Assembly: GCA_040219235.1 (NCBI GenBank)
Contig: JAVJSV010000016.1
Location: forward strand, 1 to 64,000
Reading direction: 5' to 3'
Length of the DNA: 64,000 bases
From: Rhodospirillaceae bacterium
Lineage (GTDB): Bacteria > Pseudomonadota > Alphaproteobacteria > Rhodospirillales > Rhodospirillaceae
Within the stretch, counting starts at the first letter, position 1, and every line of letters begins with the position of its first letter. The notes beneath the pieces were generated by a model. The model ran no database searches and had not been told where the DNA came from. It saw only the letters and a list, made by a program, of their open reading frames with translations. This document shows, one piece after another, positions 44,217 through 53,341 of the stretch. The translations under genes and the position numbers were made by a program.

Positions 44217-46085
44217 CTATGCCGGTACGGATGCCAATTTCCTGGCGGGAGGCTGTTTCCAGATAATGTCGTGCCCGTTGGACACATCAGAGAGGCTGGT
44301 GCTGGTATTCCAGCTATTTTGTAGGCGGGCGTCCCCAGCAATCTGACCGCTCTCTATTTGACTGCAAAGTTCGTTTAAGTATTCAAAAACATGTCCTGTT
44401 ATGTCGGCACCATCGTGTGAGTTTTGACCTGCGGCCAGTGCCAGGCGCAATGTCGGCTCCGTTGCACTGTCATTTTCGTTGGTGCGCTGAATAAGCAGCG
44501 TTGCCCTTAGAGCGTCTTCTGGACCGGTAAAGCGGGCAAAGACACCCTTTCCAGTGTGACGTATTTCTTCACCGTTGAATCGGGTTAGGGCTGCCCGCAC
44601 AACTCTATTATGGCGTTCAATATCGTCTGCTCCGTCAAAAGTATTCTTGATGGACAGTGACGACAGAAGAAATACATCAGCGACGGGGGGCGTTTGGCGC
44701 TCGGTTGGCTGTTCCCATTTCGCAATCGCAGCCCTTAAACTCTCGTTTGGTTTATTCGATAATTGCAGGTGTTGATACATCGCCTCTTCGCCAGCGTGAA
44801 CGACTTCCTTGTTCTTTGGCATTTCCAGGTCTTGTTCAACACTCTTCAAAAAAGTCTCTCGTTCCTCGTTTGACTGTCCAAGCAAGGTTAAGGCTTCTGA
44901 GAGAACATCTTTCTCCTGCTGCGGTGTGAGGCCGCGGCGATCGGCAAGTGCCGCGGCACCGCCGGCTAAATACAGCGCTACACCATGCCGCGTTTTTGCA
45001 TCTAATTTCGCCTGCTTGGTGCGTAGGTTCATAACCGTATCGCCCAAGAATCTAACCATCATTAGACGGTCTAAATCCATATCTGTCAGCGCGGTTGGTC
45101 GGTTTGCTTCGGACACAGCCGCTTTTATTCTGTCCGTAGCTCTGGAGTCATTTTCTAAATGAGGTTCTTCTAGGTAAGGTTCATTTTTAGGCTTTGGTTG
45201 CTCTGGTTTCTTTTCTCCAGCTTTTTTCTGGGTGCTGGCTTTTATCGCTTCGTCTTTAACTTGAGGCGTGGGCTTTTTTGGGGGAGCCGGAATAACTACT
45301 TCGCTAGTGAACTCTTCGGAGTCTTGGCTGTCGTCGGCATCATTTAACGTGTCAATGGAGTCTAAGTCCCCGCGTTGGACTTTCATATCATGTATTTCTT
45401 GAGCGCGTTCGCGCTCGCGTTCGCTGGAGTCATATTTCGGCTTGAACGACATTCCTTGCGCCGGCTTGGACATGGCGGTTTTGATTTGGCTTACAGCTCT
45501 TGAAGCTTTTTCATGCTTTGCAAACAGGCGTCGCCAGGGCACGTAGGCTTTATTGAGAGCGATACAGCTCACCCCGAACATCGCAATATACCAATACACC
45601 GATATTTTGGTGCCAATGTCGTTTGAGAGCGAAATGCCAAGCTTCGGCAGATTATTGAGCACTGTTCCGAGCAGGACAGTTAAGGCTGAAGCAATCAACA
45701 GGCTTGCCAATAGAGCCAACACCAGACGGGTTAAGAACTGACCGTGGCTGACAGGAGTGGTGTCTACGATACCGTTTTTGGGCTGATGAGCATTCTGATC
45801 AGAGCCGGTTTGGCGGGTTGTGTAAGTCCCCGGTCGTTTTCCACGAGGTTTGCGTTTCTGGGCTTTACTCTTGGCATTAGGGCTTATGTAGATAACCGAT
45901 TCTTCAGAGTAGTTCAGATCACGATGATAGGTGTCTTTGATGACTTTGGCCGGGTAGCCGGTCTGATACTCGGTCTGTCTGGCATCAGATAATGCTTGGT
46001 CACGTTCAGCACCAGGATACCTCGCATGAAAGTACCAGCGACCTTCATCAAAGATATGGACTTCGTATTGAACAACTCTCAGCAT
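44217..46085 (-). CDS. Paralogous cyclase-fold protein lacking catalytic residues
   Basis: A 622-residue protein with the same architecture as the cyclase that follows it: N-terminal G-R-W-Y-F-H-A-R and Y-P-A-K-V-I domain, two membrane helices (about 115-140 and 150-172), a charged linker, a helical segment with L-T-P-Q-Q-E-K-D-V-L-S, and a C-terminal cyclase-like domain. Both metal aspartates are replaced (F-L-L-S-S-L-S-I and H-T-G-K-G), the purine lysine is R, and the G-x-x-V-N/Q-x-A-R motif is lost. It should not make cyclic nucleotides and may instead pair with the active cyclase. It lies 183 bases upstream of it on the same strand. Confidence 0.85.
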   Translation of the reverse strand: MLRVVQYEVHIFDEGRWYFHARYPGAERDQALSDARQTEYQTGYPAKVIKDTYHRDLNYSEESVIYISPNAKSKAQKRKPRGKRPGTYTTRQTGSDQNAHQPKNGIVDTTPVSHGQFLTRLVLALLASLLIASALTVLLGTVLNNLPKLGISLSNDIGTKISVYWYIAMFGVSCIALNKAYVPWRRLFAKHEKASRAVSQIKTAMSKPAQGMSFKPKYDSSERERERAQEIHDMKVQRGDLDSIDTLNDADDSQDSEEFTSEVVIPAPPKKPTPQVKDEAIKASTQKKAGEKKPEQPKPKNEPYLEEPHLENDSRATDRIKAAVSEANRPTALTDMDLDRLMMVRFLGDTVMNLRTKQAKLDAKTRHGVALYLAGGAAALADRRGLTPQQEKDVLSEALTLLGQSNEERETFLKSVEQDLEMPKNKEVVHAGEEAMYQHLQLSNKPNESLRAAIAKWEQPTERQTPPVADVFLLSSLSIKNTFDGADDIERHNRVVRAALTRFNGEEIRHTGKGVFARFTGPEDALRATLLIQRTNENDSATEPTLRLALAAGQNSHDGADITGHVFEYLNELCSQIESGQIAGDARLQNSWNTSTSLSDVSNGHDIIWKQPPARKLASVPA

Positions 46086-46152
46086 ATCGATTCAGTGATT
46101 ATTGACGTTAAACACTAAACGTATTGATACCGGAAAAGGTTCGCGCCCAACA

Positions 46153-46182
46153 CAAAAAAGCCGCCTTCCGAAGAAGGCGGCT
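46153..46182 (-). terminator. Terminator of rpmE
   Basis: On the minus strand AGCCGCCTTC and GAAGGCGGCT form a ten-pair stem with a TTCG tetraloop, followed by six T. It lies about 27 bases after the rpmE stop. Confidence 0.92.
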
Positions 46183-46208
46183 ACAATATCTTGTGCTTTT
46201 TTAGGGTT

Positions 46209-46433
46209 TTAGTTTTTCAAACCAAAATTTGAGAAACGCTTATTAAACTTTGCCAATTGACCGCCGGAATCGAGCAGGCGGTGAACCCCTGTCCAAGCCG
46301 GGTGGGTCTTGGGGTCAACGTCAAGACGAATCACATCGCCTTTTTTGCCCATCGTGCTGCGGGTGACGTATTCCGTGCCGTCGGTCATGATCACGGTGAT
46401 TTCGTGATAATCAGGATGAATATTTTTTTTCAT
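46209..46433 (-). CDS. rpmE: 50S ribosomal protein L31
   Basis: A 74-residue protein started at [10 protein letters not shown], the standard L31 N terminus, with GAGGAAAA just upstream. V-I-M-T-D-G-T-E-Y and H-P-A-W-T-G follow. The zinc-binding cysteines of the C+ form are absent, so this is the zinc-independent (C-) type. It has its own strong terminator. Confidence 0.95.
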   Translation of the reverse strand: MKKNIHPDYHEITVIMTDGTEYVTRSTMGKKGDVIRLDVDPKTHPAWTGVHRLLDSGGQLAKFNKRFSNFGLKN

Positions 46434-46532
46434 GGTTTTCCTCACCAAAAAGTCGCTGGGGTATACCGAACCAAGACTGGAGACGCAAGGCCCAAGGCGA
46501 CCCAAAGCGGCACTAAGCTGCTGAATTTTGAA

Positions 46533-47756
46533 TTATCTTTGGTCGACTTTGAGCTCAATACGCCGGTTTCGACTGCGCGCATCGGGCGTCTGGCCAGGGT
46601 CGATCGGCTGATACTCGCCAAATCCCGCCGCAGCGAGCCGTTCCGGAGTGATCCCCTGGGTCACTAAGTATCTGACAACAGAGAGCGCTCTTGCGCTGGA
46701 TAACTCCCAGTTTGAGCGGAATTCAGCTGTGCTGATCGGCACATCATCCGTATGGCCATCAACACGCATGATCCAGTCAACTTCTTCCGGAATATCCCGT
46801 GAGATGTCTATCAGGGTCTTGGCCAATTGATCCAACTGGCGTTGACCTTCGATGCCCAAGTCAGCAGAGCCGCTGGAAAAAAGCACTTCGGATTGGAATA
46901 CAAATCGGTCGCCAACAACTCTGATGCCGGGGCGGGTGCCCAATATGTCTCGCAAACGACCGAAAAACTCTGAACGATACTGCTGTAACTCTTGGACTTT
47001 TCCTGCCAAAGCCCGGTTCATTCGACGTCCGAGATCAGAGATCTGTGCTTTTTGTTCGGCTGATAACGCATCGGAGGCATCAAGGATTGCAGCAAGTCGA
47101 CCGAGTTCTTCTCGCAAAGCTTCCAACTGCTGGGTCATAAGCGCGGCTTGAGCGCGTGCTTCTATGGTCAGCTTGCGCTCATCAGCAACTTGCCGCTCCC
47201 GCTCAACGACGCTGTCGCCAAGCCGTTCGATTTCGCTTTCTAACTCCGCCCGCAGGGCTTCAAGCGCCCGAATGCTCTGTTGCAACAGGGCCGCTTCTTG
47301 GCGTTGCTTCGAGAGAAGCGCCTGATCTGCTGCTGCGGCTTCAGCTGCGGCGTCTAACGCGACTTGCATGCGTTCCCGCTGTGCAGCGGCTGTCTCTGCT
47401 TCTGATGTTAAGACAGCGATTTGGCCGGAAAGCTCCAGATTTTCCATACGCAGGGCTGCCATGCCGTCCAGTTCAGCATTTGCAGTTTGTAATTGATCTG
47501 AAAGTTGGGAAACATTCAGGCGTAACTCCTGATTCTCTTGACGCTCAAGCGCGAGCATTTCGCCAATCTCATTCATCTGGAGGGTCAGTCTGTCCAGAGC
47601 TTCGTCTCGTCCAGAGAGGGCCTGACCGAGAAAGAACTGTCCAAGGACAAATACCATCAGAATAAAAATGATGATGATCAAAAGGGTCGCTAAGGCGTCG
47701 ACGAAGCCAGGCCATATGTCTGTGGTTCTGCGGGTGCGGCGGGCGGGAGAGGCCAT
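46533..47756 (-). CDS. MotB/OmpA-like peptidoglycan-binding protein
   Basis: A 407-residue protein with one N-terminal membrane helix (about residues 20-45, after R-R-T-x-x-I-W-P-G-F-V-D-A-L-A-T-L-L), a long coiled coil to about 260, and a C-terminal OmpA domain (V-D-G-H-T-D-D-V-P-I, then N-W-E-L-S-S-A-R-A, R-N-R-R-I-E). The F-V-D-A at the start of the helix fits the proton-site aspartate of MotB/ExbD-type proteins. It lies 19 bases after the MotA/ExbB-like gene. The two should form a proton-driven stator-like complex anchored in peptidoglycan; no flagellar genes are near. Confidence 0.88.
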   Translation of the reverse strand: MASPARRTRRTTDIWPGFVDALATLLIIIIFILMVFVLGQFFLGQALSGRDEALDRLTLQMNEIGEMLALERQENQELRLNVSQLSDQLQTANAELDGMAALRMENLELSGQIAVLTSEAETAAAQRERMQVALDAAAEAAAADQALLSKQRQEAALLQQSIRALEALRAELESEIERLGDSVVERERQVADERKLTIEARAQAALMTQQLEALREELGRLAAILDASDALSAEQKAQISDLGRRMNRALAGKVQELQQYRSEFFGRLRDILGTRPGIRVVGDRFVFQSEVLFSSGSADLGIEGQRQLDQLAKTLIDISRDIPEEVDWIMRVDGHTDDVPISTAEFRSNWELSSARALSVVRYLVTQGITPERLAAAGFGEYQPIDPGQTPDARSRNRRIELKVDQR

Positions 47757-47775
47757 GACTGCTGCTTAAACCGGC

Positions 47776-48984
47776 TTAGTCGTTGTTCTCTGAGCGGCCA
47801 CTTGAAGCTGCCACAGTCTTGGAAAGGAGTTTGATTTCAGATCGGATGTCTTTCACCATCTGATCTCTGCCGGACATCAACTCAGTCACCAAGCGCCCAA
47901 GCGCGTGATCGATATTGCGGATGTGGGTCTTGGTATCTTGGTCAAACCCGGCATTTTGAGGTTGGTTAAAGATGTCACCGAGTGATCCGATTTTTTCCAA
48001 AAGTGGTGCCAGATCTTTTTGATTTCCGGCAACCTTTAGAAGGACTTGCTGCTCTGCCTTCATCTGTTCTGTCAGCAAGGAAAGCTTCTCATTCATGGTT
48101 GCAAAGTGTTCGTTCGCCGCAATTCGGCTTTCTTCACTGCGCCCTAATATGCGCTGAAGTTCATCCAGGCTCTCGGCCGTTTGTTCGAGGAGGGCCTCCG
48201 TGTAAGCCGAGACACCTTGCTCACCGTCGCCAACACTGGTGCCAGAAGAGAGCCGTGTCATGCCAGACAGCCATTCTTCTAAGTCATTGTAGAAGGCGTT
48301 TTGTGCTTGTCCCGCTTGGAGGTCTAAGAACCCCAGAACAAGGGAACCCGCCAAGCCAAAGAGAGAAGATGAAAATGCCGTTCCCATCCCTCCCAAAGGT
48401 GCTTCAAGGCCTGCCTTAAGATCATTGAAAACGAGAGAGATGTCGTCGCCCGTGATCGACAGATTGCGGATAACGTCGCCCACGGAGGCGACCGTGCCAA
48501 GAAGACCCCAGAACGTACCCAGAAGGCCCAAGAAGATAGACAGTCCAACAAAGTAGCGGGCGAGGTCCCTTGATTCTTCAAGGCGGGAAGCGATCCCGTC
48601 CAAGAGAGTCCGCATAGCTTGAGCGCTGAGCGAGAATTTACCGCCGCGGCTGTTACTCTCTGACAACATGCGTGCCATAGGGGACAGGAGCCTAGGTCCA
48701 GTGCCGGAGAGGGATTGAGGCTCATCATCATTTGAAGTTGGCGCGCTTAGCCTCTTTTCCGCGCGGCCTTGAAACGATTCAAGCCACTCAATTTCGGGCT
48801 TCAGCATCACGACTTGCCGGACATTTAGCATGATGCCGATGAGCAGGACCCCGAGAATGAGACCGTTCAATAGTGGATTTGCGAGGAACGCATCGATAAG
48901 CGTTCCATATAGGAACGCACCTGCGACGCCGCCTGCGACTAAAAAAAGGATCATGCGTGTAAGAAAACGTGTCGTGTCTGTCAT
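47776..48984 (-). CDS. MotA/TolQ/ExbB-like membrane protein
   Basis: A 402-residue inner-membrane protein. Two N-terminal helices are at about 11-31 and 38-54; the family core is at about 141-230, with G-L-L-G-T-F-W-G-L-L-G-T-V and G-G-M-G-T-A-F-S-S-S-L-F-G, the ExbB/TolQ/MotA proton-channel pattern. A helical C terminus of about 150 residues contains coiled-coil stretches. It precedes the MotB/OmpA-like gene, and follows the OmpA-like gene by 39 bases, making a three-gene unit. It is distinct from the true tolQ at 60972. Confidence 0.88.
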   Translation of the reverse strand: MTDTTRFLTRMILFLVAGGVAGAFLYGTLIDAFLANPLLNGLILGVLLIGIMLNVRQVVMLKPEIEWLESFQGRAEKRLSAPTSNDDEPQSLSGTGPRLLSPMARMLSESNSRGGKFSLSAQAMRTLLDGIASRLEESRDLARYFVGLSIFLGLLGTFWGLLGTVASVGDVIRNLSITGDDISLVFNDLKAGLEAPLGGMGTAFSSSLFGLAGSLVLGFLDLQAGQAQNAFYNDLEEWLSGMTRLSSGTSVGDGEQGVSAYTEALLEQTAESLDELQRILGRSEESRIAANEHFATMNEKLSLLTEQMKAEQQVLLKVAGNQKDLAPLLEKIGSLGDIFNQPQNAGFDQDTKTHIRNIDHALGRLVTELMSGRDQMVKDIRSEIKLLSKTVAASSGRSENND

Positions 48985-49023
48985 GCTGGATCCGCTGAAA
49001 TACTTTCTAAATTTTCTCTAAAG

Positions 49024-49941
49024 CTACTCTAAGACCACATCGACACGGTTTGGCTCACCGCTCTCAATTTGGTCGCCAAGTGCTCTCACTTCAATCCGGG
49101 TGCTTTGAATGCCAGCGTCCATGAGAAACTCACGGACGGATAGTGCCCGGCTCAATGACATTCTGCGGACACTACTGGGCGAGCCATCGGCACTGCTCGC
49201 ATATCCTAGCAATTGCACACGCAGATTACCGTCAGAATTCATTCGCTCGGTGACGGATGCCAAGCTAGCGGCGGCAGAGAGCGGTAAGTCTTTTTCTTCC
49301 GGGCTAAAAGCTATCGTGATTGGCGCGTTGGTCATCTCGGGCGGAAGCGATCCCACCTGGTCTGCTTGCGGCTGAATAATAGGTTCTGGTGCCGGGTCTG
49401 GCATGGACTCAACGGCAGGCCCCATTGTTATGGGTACACCTGATGCTGATACTTTTGGTGCAGGATCGGACATCTCAGCGGCGAGTGGAGCCGGAGGAGT
49501 TGGAGCCGTCGTTGCTACGGGGGGTGGCTCAGGCTCAGTGACCGATGGTGATGGGGCAACTGAAGTTACCGAGGTTGGCGGAGATGCTGCCGGAGGGGCC
49601 GGTTTAGGCACGGTTATGCTGGGTGTTCCTGCTGCACGATTTGGTATACCCGGGGGGGGGCGCAAAACTACGCGAGACTGTCCTGGTGTGACGGCGCTAA
49701 CCCCAGGCGGTGGCCTTAGCACTATGCGGCCCGATGTCAGTGGCGCAGTTGGCATTAATAGGCGAGGAGCCAGTGCTCGTGAGTCTAGGTCATCAAGTAC
49801 GTCAAGATTAACGGCAACACCTTCAGAATTTTGAGCGTGCACGTTTTGGTCCAAGCCTAATACAGCGCCGAAAATTGCGCAGGTCAGTGCTGTGTGTAAC
49901 ACCTGAGCGCGGATGTTTTGTCCGCAACGCCCCTTAGCCAT
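49024..49941 (-). CDS. Proline-rich OmpA-family envelope protein
   Basis: A 305-residue protein with an N-terminal hydrophobic segment that looks like a signal peptide (to about residue 36). Then comes a long proline/alanine/serine-rich linker with repeats of V-L-R-P-P-P-G (two copies near 55-95), and a C-terminal OmpA-like domain (L-L-G-Y-A-S-S-A-D-G, L-S-R-A-L-S-V-R-E-F-L). The linker could span the periplasm. It is the first gene of the unit with the MotA- and MotB-like genes. Confidence 0.8.
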   Translation of the reverse strand: MAKGRCGQNIRAQVLHTALTCAIFGAVLGLDQNVHAQNSEGVAVNLDVLDDLDSRALAPRLLMPTAPLTSGRIVLRPPPGVSAVTPGQSRVVLRPPPGIPNRAAGTPSITVPKPAPPAASPPTSVTSVAPSPSVTEPEPPPVATTAPTPPAPLAAEMSDPAPKVSASGVPITMGPAVESMPDPAPEPIIQPQADQVGSLPPEMTNAPITIAFSPEEKDLPLSAAASLASVTERMNSDGNLRVQLLGYASSADGSPSSVRRMSLSRALSVREFLMDAGIQSTRIEVRALGDQIESGEPNRVDVVLE

Positions 49942-50052
49942 ATCTCAATCCTAACTTAGATCCCGTGTTTACTGCACAGGTTACCCCGTGAGGTCAGAAC
50001 CCTACCCCAAGGGTGGCCTAACCGACAACGCCTGACATGAAACTCTCGCAAA

Positions 50053-50868
50053 CTAACGGGCGCGCAGCCGTTCCGTCTTTTTGCCCGTCAAAAGATGGCT
50101 GAGCGGGCGATGCAGACGCGGATTTGTCGCTAATACGGACTCTCCGCTTAAACCGTCGCCTTTGCCGTCGATTTCGGTAATAAATCCGCCGGCTTCACGC
50201 ACCAGAAGAATACCGGCAGCCACATCCCAAGGCTGAAGGCCTGTTTCCCAAAAGCCGTCGACTCGTCCGGCTGCGACATATGCCAGATCAAGAGAAGCGG
50301 ACCCAAAACGCCTGATTCCAGCTGTTGCAGCCATCGCGGCCGTCAACTGGGGCATGTATTTGGCATGATCGCCACGCCCCAAATGCGGAATACCTGTCGC
50401 AAGGACGCAGTCCGACAAGTTTTCCCGCGACGCAACACGAAGTCTGCGGTTATTGCAAGTCGCTCCTTGACCTTTCTCGGCGACGAATAGTTCTTCGAAA
50501 ATGGGATTGTAAACCAAGCCAGCGACCAATTCGCCGTGTTCCATCAAAGCAATCGAAATTGCGAAGTGTGGAATGCCATGGATGAAGTTGGTGGTTCCAT
50601 CAATAGGATCAATGATCCATGTGCGGTTGGGGTCTTCACCCTTAACCTCACCAGATTCTTCCATAATGAAGCCAAATCCAGGCCGCGCTTTAGAAAGCTC
50701 ATATTGAAGCGTTTTTTCGGTTCTCGTGTCAGCCGCTGATACAAAATCACTGGTGCCCTTGCGCGACACCTGCAGGTTCTCGACCTCACCGAAGTCTCGT
50801 TTGATCATGCGCGATGCTTTTTCAGCAGCGCCAACCATAACATTCAAAATTGGGGTCCGGACCGCCAC
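50053..50868 (-). CDS. suhB: Inositol monophosphatase family protein
   Basis: A 271-residue magnesium-dependent phosphatase of the IMPase/SuhB family. Metal-site motifs: W-I-I-D-P-I-D-G-T-T-N-F-I-H-G-I-P, the glutamate of M-E-E-S-G, and Q-P-W-D-V-A-A-G-I-L-L-V-R-E-A-G-G. It starts with GTG. It lies 11 bases after efp on the same strand. It should hydrolyse inositol phosphates; E. coli SuhB also binds RNA polymerase antitermination complexes, which cannot be judged here. Confidence 0.92.
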   Translation of the reverse strand: MAVRTPILNVMVGAAEKASRMIKRDFGEVENLQVSRKGTSDFVSAADTRTEKTLQYELSKARPGFGFIMEESGEVKGEDPNRTWIIDPIDGTTNFIHGIPHFAISIALMEHGELVAGLVYNPIFEELFVAEKGQGATCNNRRLRVASRENLSDCVLATGIPHLGRGDHAKYMPQLTAAMAATAGIRRFGSASLDLAYVAAGRVDGFWETGLQPWDVAAGILLVREAGGFITEIDGKGDGLSGESVLATNPRLHRPLSHLLTGKKTERLRAR

Positions 50869-50879
50869 TATTTATGGCC

Positions 50880-51446
50880 TCAGTCTTTGGCGCGTTCGAC
50901 GTAAGTGCCGTCAATGGTATTTACGACGATGCGCGTTCCGGCTTCCACGAAAGGCGGAATCATCACTTTGACGCCGTTTTCAAGAATACCGGGCTTATAT
51001 GAGGATGTCGCTGTTTGCCCTTTTACAACGGCGTCAGCTTCTACAACTTCAAGGGTCACGTTTTGTGGGACTTTAATACTGACTGGCTTACCTTCAATGG
51101 TATCTGCCATAACAGCCATGCCGTCCTGCAAATAGGGTGCCGCATCACCGATATCATCAGCAGTTAACACAAACTGTTCAAAGGTCTCAGTATCCATGAA
51201 GGTGTATTGATCGCCATCTTTGAAAAGATACTGACTATCAATTTCGCGGACCTCTAGTTTTTCAACAGAATCCTGGGTTCGCCATCGGTCATTAGATTTG
51301 TTACCCGATGCGATATCACGCATTTCGACTTGTATAAATGCACCGCCCTTGCCCGGTTGCAGCAGTTCAATCTTGAGGATTGTCCATTGTTTGTCTTGGT
51401 GTTCAATGACCATCCCCGGGCGCATTGTATTGGCTTGAATTTTCAT
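50880..51446 (-). CDS. efp: Elongation factor P
   Basis: A 188-residue translation factor that relieves ribosome stalling at proline runs. The start M-K-I-Q-A-N-T-M-R-P-G-M-V is the natural one; the open frame runs 42 codons further but has no family support. The modification loop is P-G-K-G-G-A-F, with K33 the expected site for (R)-beta-lysine. The divergent neighbour is the EpmA-type ligase that would attach it. suhB follows. Confidence 0.96.
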   Translation of the reverse strand: MKIQANTMRPGMVIEHQDKQWTILKIELLQPGKGGAFIQVEMRDIASGNKSNDRWRTQDSVEKLEVREIDSQYLFKDGDQYTFMDTETFEQFVLTADDIGDAAPYLQDGMAVMADTIEGKPVSIKVPQNVTLEVVEADAVVKGQTATSSYKPGILENGVKVMIPPFVEAGTRIVVNTIDGTYVERAKD

Positions 51447-51576
51447 GCTGTCATCGCCGCTGGAAGTGTGAAGAATGTCGGTCGAAAGTCCGACCGTGAG
51501 GCGGGCTTTTATCAGTTTGCCTTTAGCCGTGCAACGGGCTCGGCCTTCAAAGCCATGAGACATGTGAGTCATTACT

Positions 51577-52626
51577 ATGCCGAGACCCAGCTGGGATAAG
51601 ACACGTTACGCCGCGCGCAAGAGCAATTTGTACGCCCGTGCACGAATTCTAAAGGCTATCCGGACTTACTTTGATGACGAGGGATTTCTTGAGGTTGAGA
51701 CGCCAATCCTGCAAGTTTCCCCTGGTATAGACCGCCATATTAGGCCGATAAAAGCATCTGTCGCCGGGGCGTTTACTGCGCCACATATGAACCGTTTTCT
51801 TCATACATCACCTGAGTTTGCCATGAAAAAACTTTTGGCTGCGGGCGAACGGCGTATTTTTCAAATTTGCCATGTATTTCGTGATCATGAGGATGGGCCT
51901 CTCCACCATCCAGAGTTCACGATGTTGGAATGGTACAGGGCAGGAGCGAGCTATGAGAGTCTCATAGAAGACGTGCAGGCTTTGGTGTTATTGGCGGCCG
52001 ATGCCTCAAGCGCAAAGCAGTTTAAGTACCAAGATGTAGCGGTTTCCATCGAAAAAACATGGAAAAAGTTGTCTATTGCAGAGGCTTTTTCCGTTTACGC
52101 TGGCATCGATTTACTGGCTCAGGTGGAAGGTGATGCTGCTGAAAAAACGCGATCCTTTTTATCTGCAGCCCGTCAATCGGGTGTGAGATGCGAGGACACT
52201 GACTCTTGGGATGATATCTTTCATCGGGTGATGTTGGAAAAAGTCGAGCCAGCCTTAAAAAAGGGGCCGCCGATCTTTTTGTATGACTACCCAGCGCCGG
52301 TGGGGGCATTAGCGCGTCATAAACCGCTAGATCCAAGGGTCTGTGAGCGTGTTGAAGCTTATGCTTGCGGTGTGGAATTGGCGAATGGGTTTTCAGAATT
52401 GACAGATGCTGAAGAACAACGCCAGCGCTTCGAGCGGGACCGGAGCGTTTTTGAGACTCAATACGGGACGCAATTGCCAATTGATGAGGATTTTTTGATG
52501 GCCTTGGCGAGCGTTCCGCCTTCAGCAGGTATGGCTCTTGGCATCGATCGGCTGGCTATGCTTCTCACTGGTGCCGGTCAGGTCAAAGACGTGATGTGGT
52601 CCGAGGTTGACCTGGTTCGCGATTAA
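51577..52626 (+). CDS. epmA: EF-P--(R)-beta-lysine ligase
   Basis: A 349-residue class II lysyl-tRNA-synthetase-like enzyme without an anticodon-binding domain (the EpmA/GenX/PoxA type). Visible are E-V-E-T-P-I-L near residue 40, the motif 2 region F-R-D-H-E-D-G-P-L-H-H-P-E-F-T-M-L-E-W, and motif 3 G-M-A-L-G-I-D-R-L-A-M-L at the C terminus. It modifies EF-P at K33. It is divergent from efp by 130 bases, consistent with a shared role. The lysine 2,3-aminomutase partner EpmB is not in the window. A terminator follows. Confidence 0.95.
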   Translation: MPRPSWDKTRYAARKSNLYARARILKAIRTYFDDEGFLEVETPILQVSPGIDRHIRPIKASVAGAFTAPHMNRFLHTSPEFAMKKLLAAGERRIFQICHVFRDHEDGPLHHPEFTMLEWYRAGASYESLIEDVQALVLLAADASSAKQFKYQDVAVSIEKTWKKLSIAEAFSVYAGIDLLAQVEGDAAEKTRSFLSAARQSGVRCEDTDSWDDIFHRVMLEKVEPALKKGPPIFLYDYPAPVGALARHKPLDPRVCERVEAYACGVELANGFSELTDAEEQRQRFERDRSVFETQYGTQLPIDEDFLMALASVPPSAGMALGIDRLAMLLTGAGQVKDVMWSEVDLVRD

Positions 52627-52644
52627 AAGGTCATGCCTGAAAAT

Positions 52645-52675
52645 AAAAACGGCAGGACTGTGCCTGCCGTTTTAG
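52645..52675. terminator. Bidirectional terminator between epmA and the unknown periplasmic protein
   Basis: AACGGCAGG and CCTGCCGTT form a nine-pair stem around ACTGTG, with A-rich sequence before it and T after it, so it can work for both convergent genes. Confidence 0.85.
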
Positions 52676-52697
52676 ATCATAGCGTTGAATGTATTTT

Positions 52698-53252
52698 CTA
52701 TTCTGGTGGTGCACAGGCCGTTTCGATCATGGCAAGAGCTTCCGCCTGAAGGGCGGGATCGGTGATTTCGGCTGCCGCCAATTGCATCTCACCACACCAA
52801 TACCCATGGTTCGAACTGCACTCAGCAGCGGTTCTGGTGGCAAACTCACCATTGGTTTCAGCCGGAACCCAGGGAGTGTATTCTGTTTCGTTGTCTTCAG
52901 CGATATCGGCAAGAAGCTCTTCGTATTCTATGCGGTCTTTACGGCTTTTTCTGGTGGCTTCAATCGCGGCGCTCTTTGAGCACATTGCTGCGCCCATAGC
53001 ACCAATTTTCCATGCTTCTTCGCCCAAATTGGCAACTTCCTCAAGGCCATCACAGGTTTTAGTAGAAACGGGGCTGCAATGGTCCAGTTTCTTCTTTTTT
53101 TGCGCGGCCGGTTGGGCTGGAATTTCTTCTTCTTCTTCTTCTTCAGCAATCTCGGGAGGAGGGGGAGGCGCGACGTTTTTTGCTTCCTGCGCGTAGCTTT
53201 GGCTAACACCAAGGAAGAGAAAGGTTATGAGAAGTGCAATCCGGTATTTCAT
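52698..53252 (-). CDS. Hypothetical periplasmic protein
   Basis: A 184-residue protein with a Sec signal peptide (ends Q-S-Y-A at about residue 21). After a proline run and a glutamate run (residues about 30-45) there is a cysteine-containing domain (six cysteines including C-S-P-V-S-T-K-T-C, M-C-S-K and Y-W-C-G), which suggests disulfides. I do not recognise it. The acidic-proline stretch may be a flexible linker. Confidence 0.72.
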   Translation of the reverse strand: MKYRIALLITFLFLGVSQSYAQEAKNVAPPPPPEIAEEEEEEEIPAQPAAQKKKKLDHCSPVSTKTCDGLEEVANLGEEAWKIGAMGAAMCSKSAAIEATRKSRKDRIEYEELLADIAEDNETEYTPWVPAETNGEFATRTAAECSSNHGYWCGEMQLAAAEITDPALQAEALAMIETACAPPE

Positions 53253-53341
53253 GTTTATCTGCCTGATTTCAGGTTCTAAGTCGAGGTCACATTATGCGGA
53301 TCAGTCCCTAATGGGAAGGCCCAGAATGCCTCATTTTTTGA

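Noticed and set aside
46533-48984. MotA/MotB-like pair considered as Zorya anti-phage defence (ZorAB)
   Set aside because: No ZorC, ZorD or ZorE-type gene is adjacent; the neighbours are an OmpA protein and rpmE.
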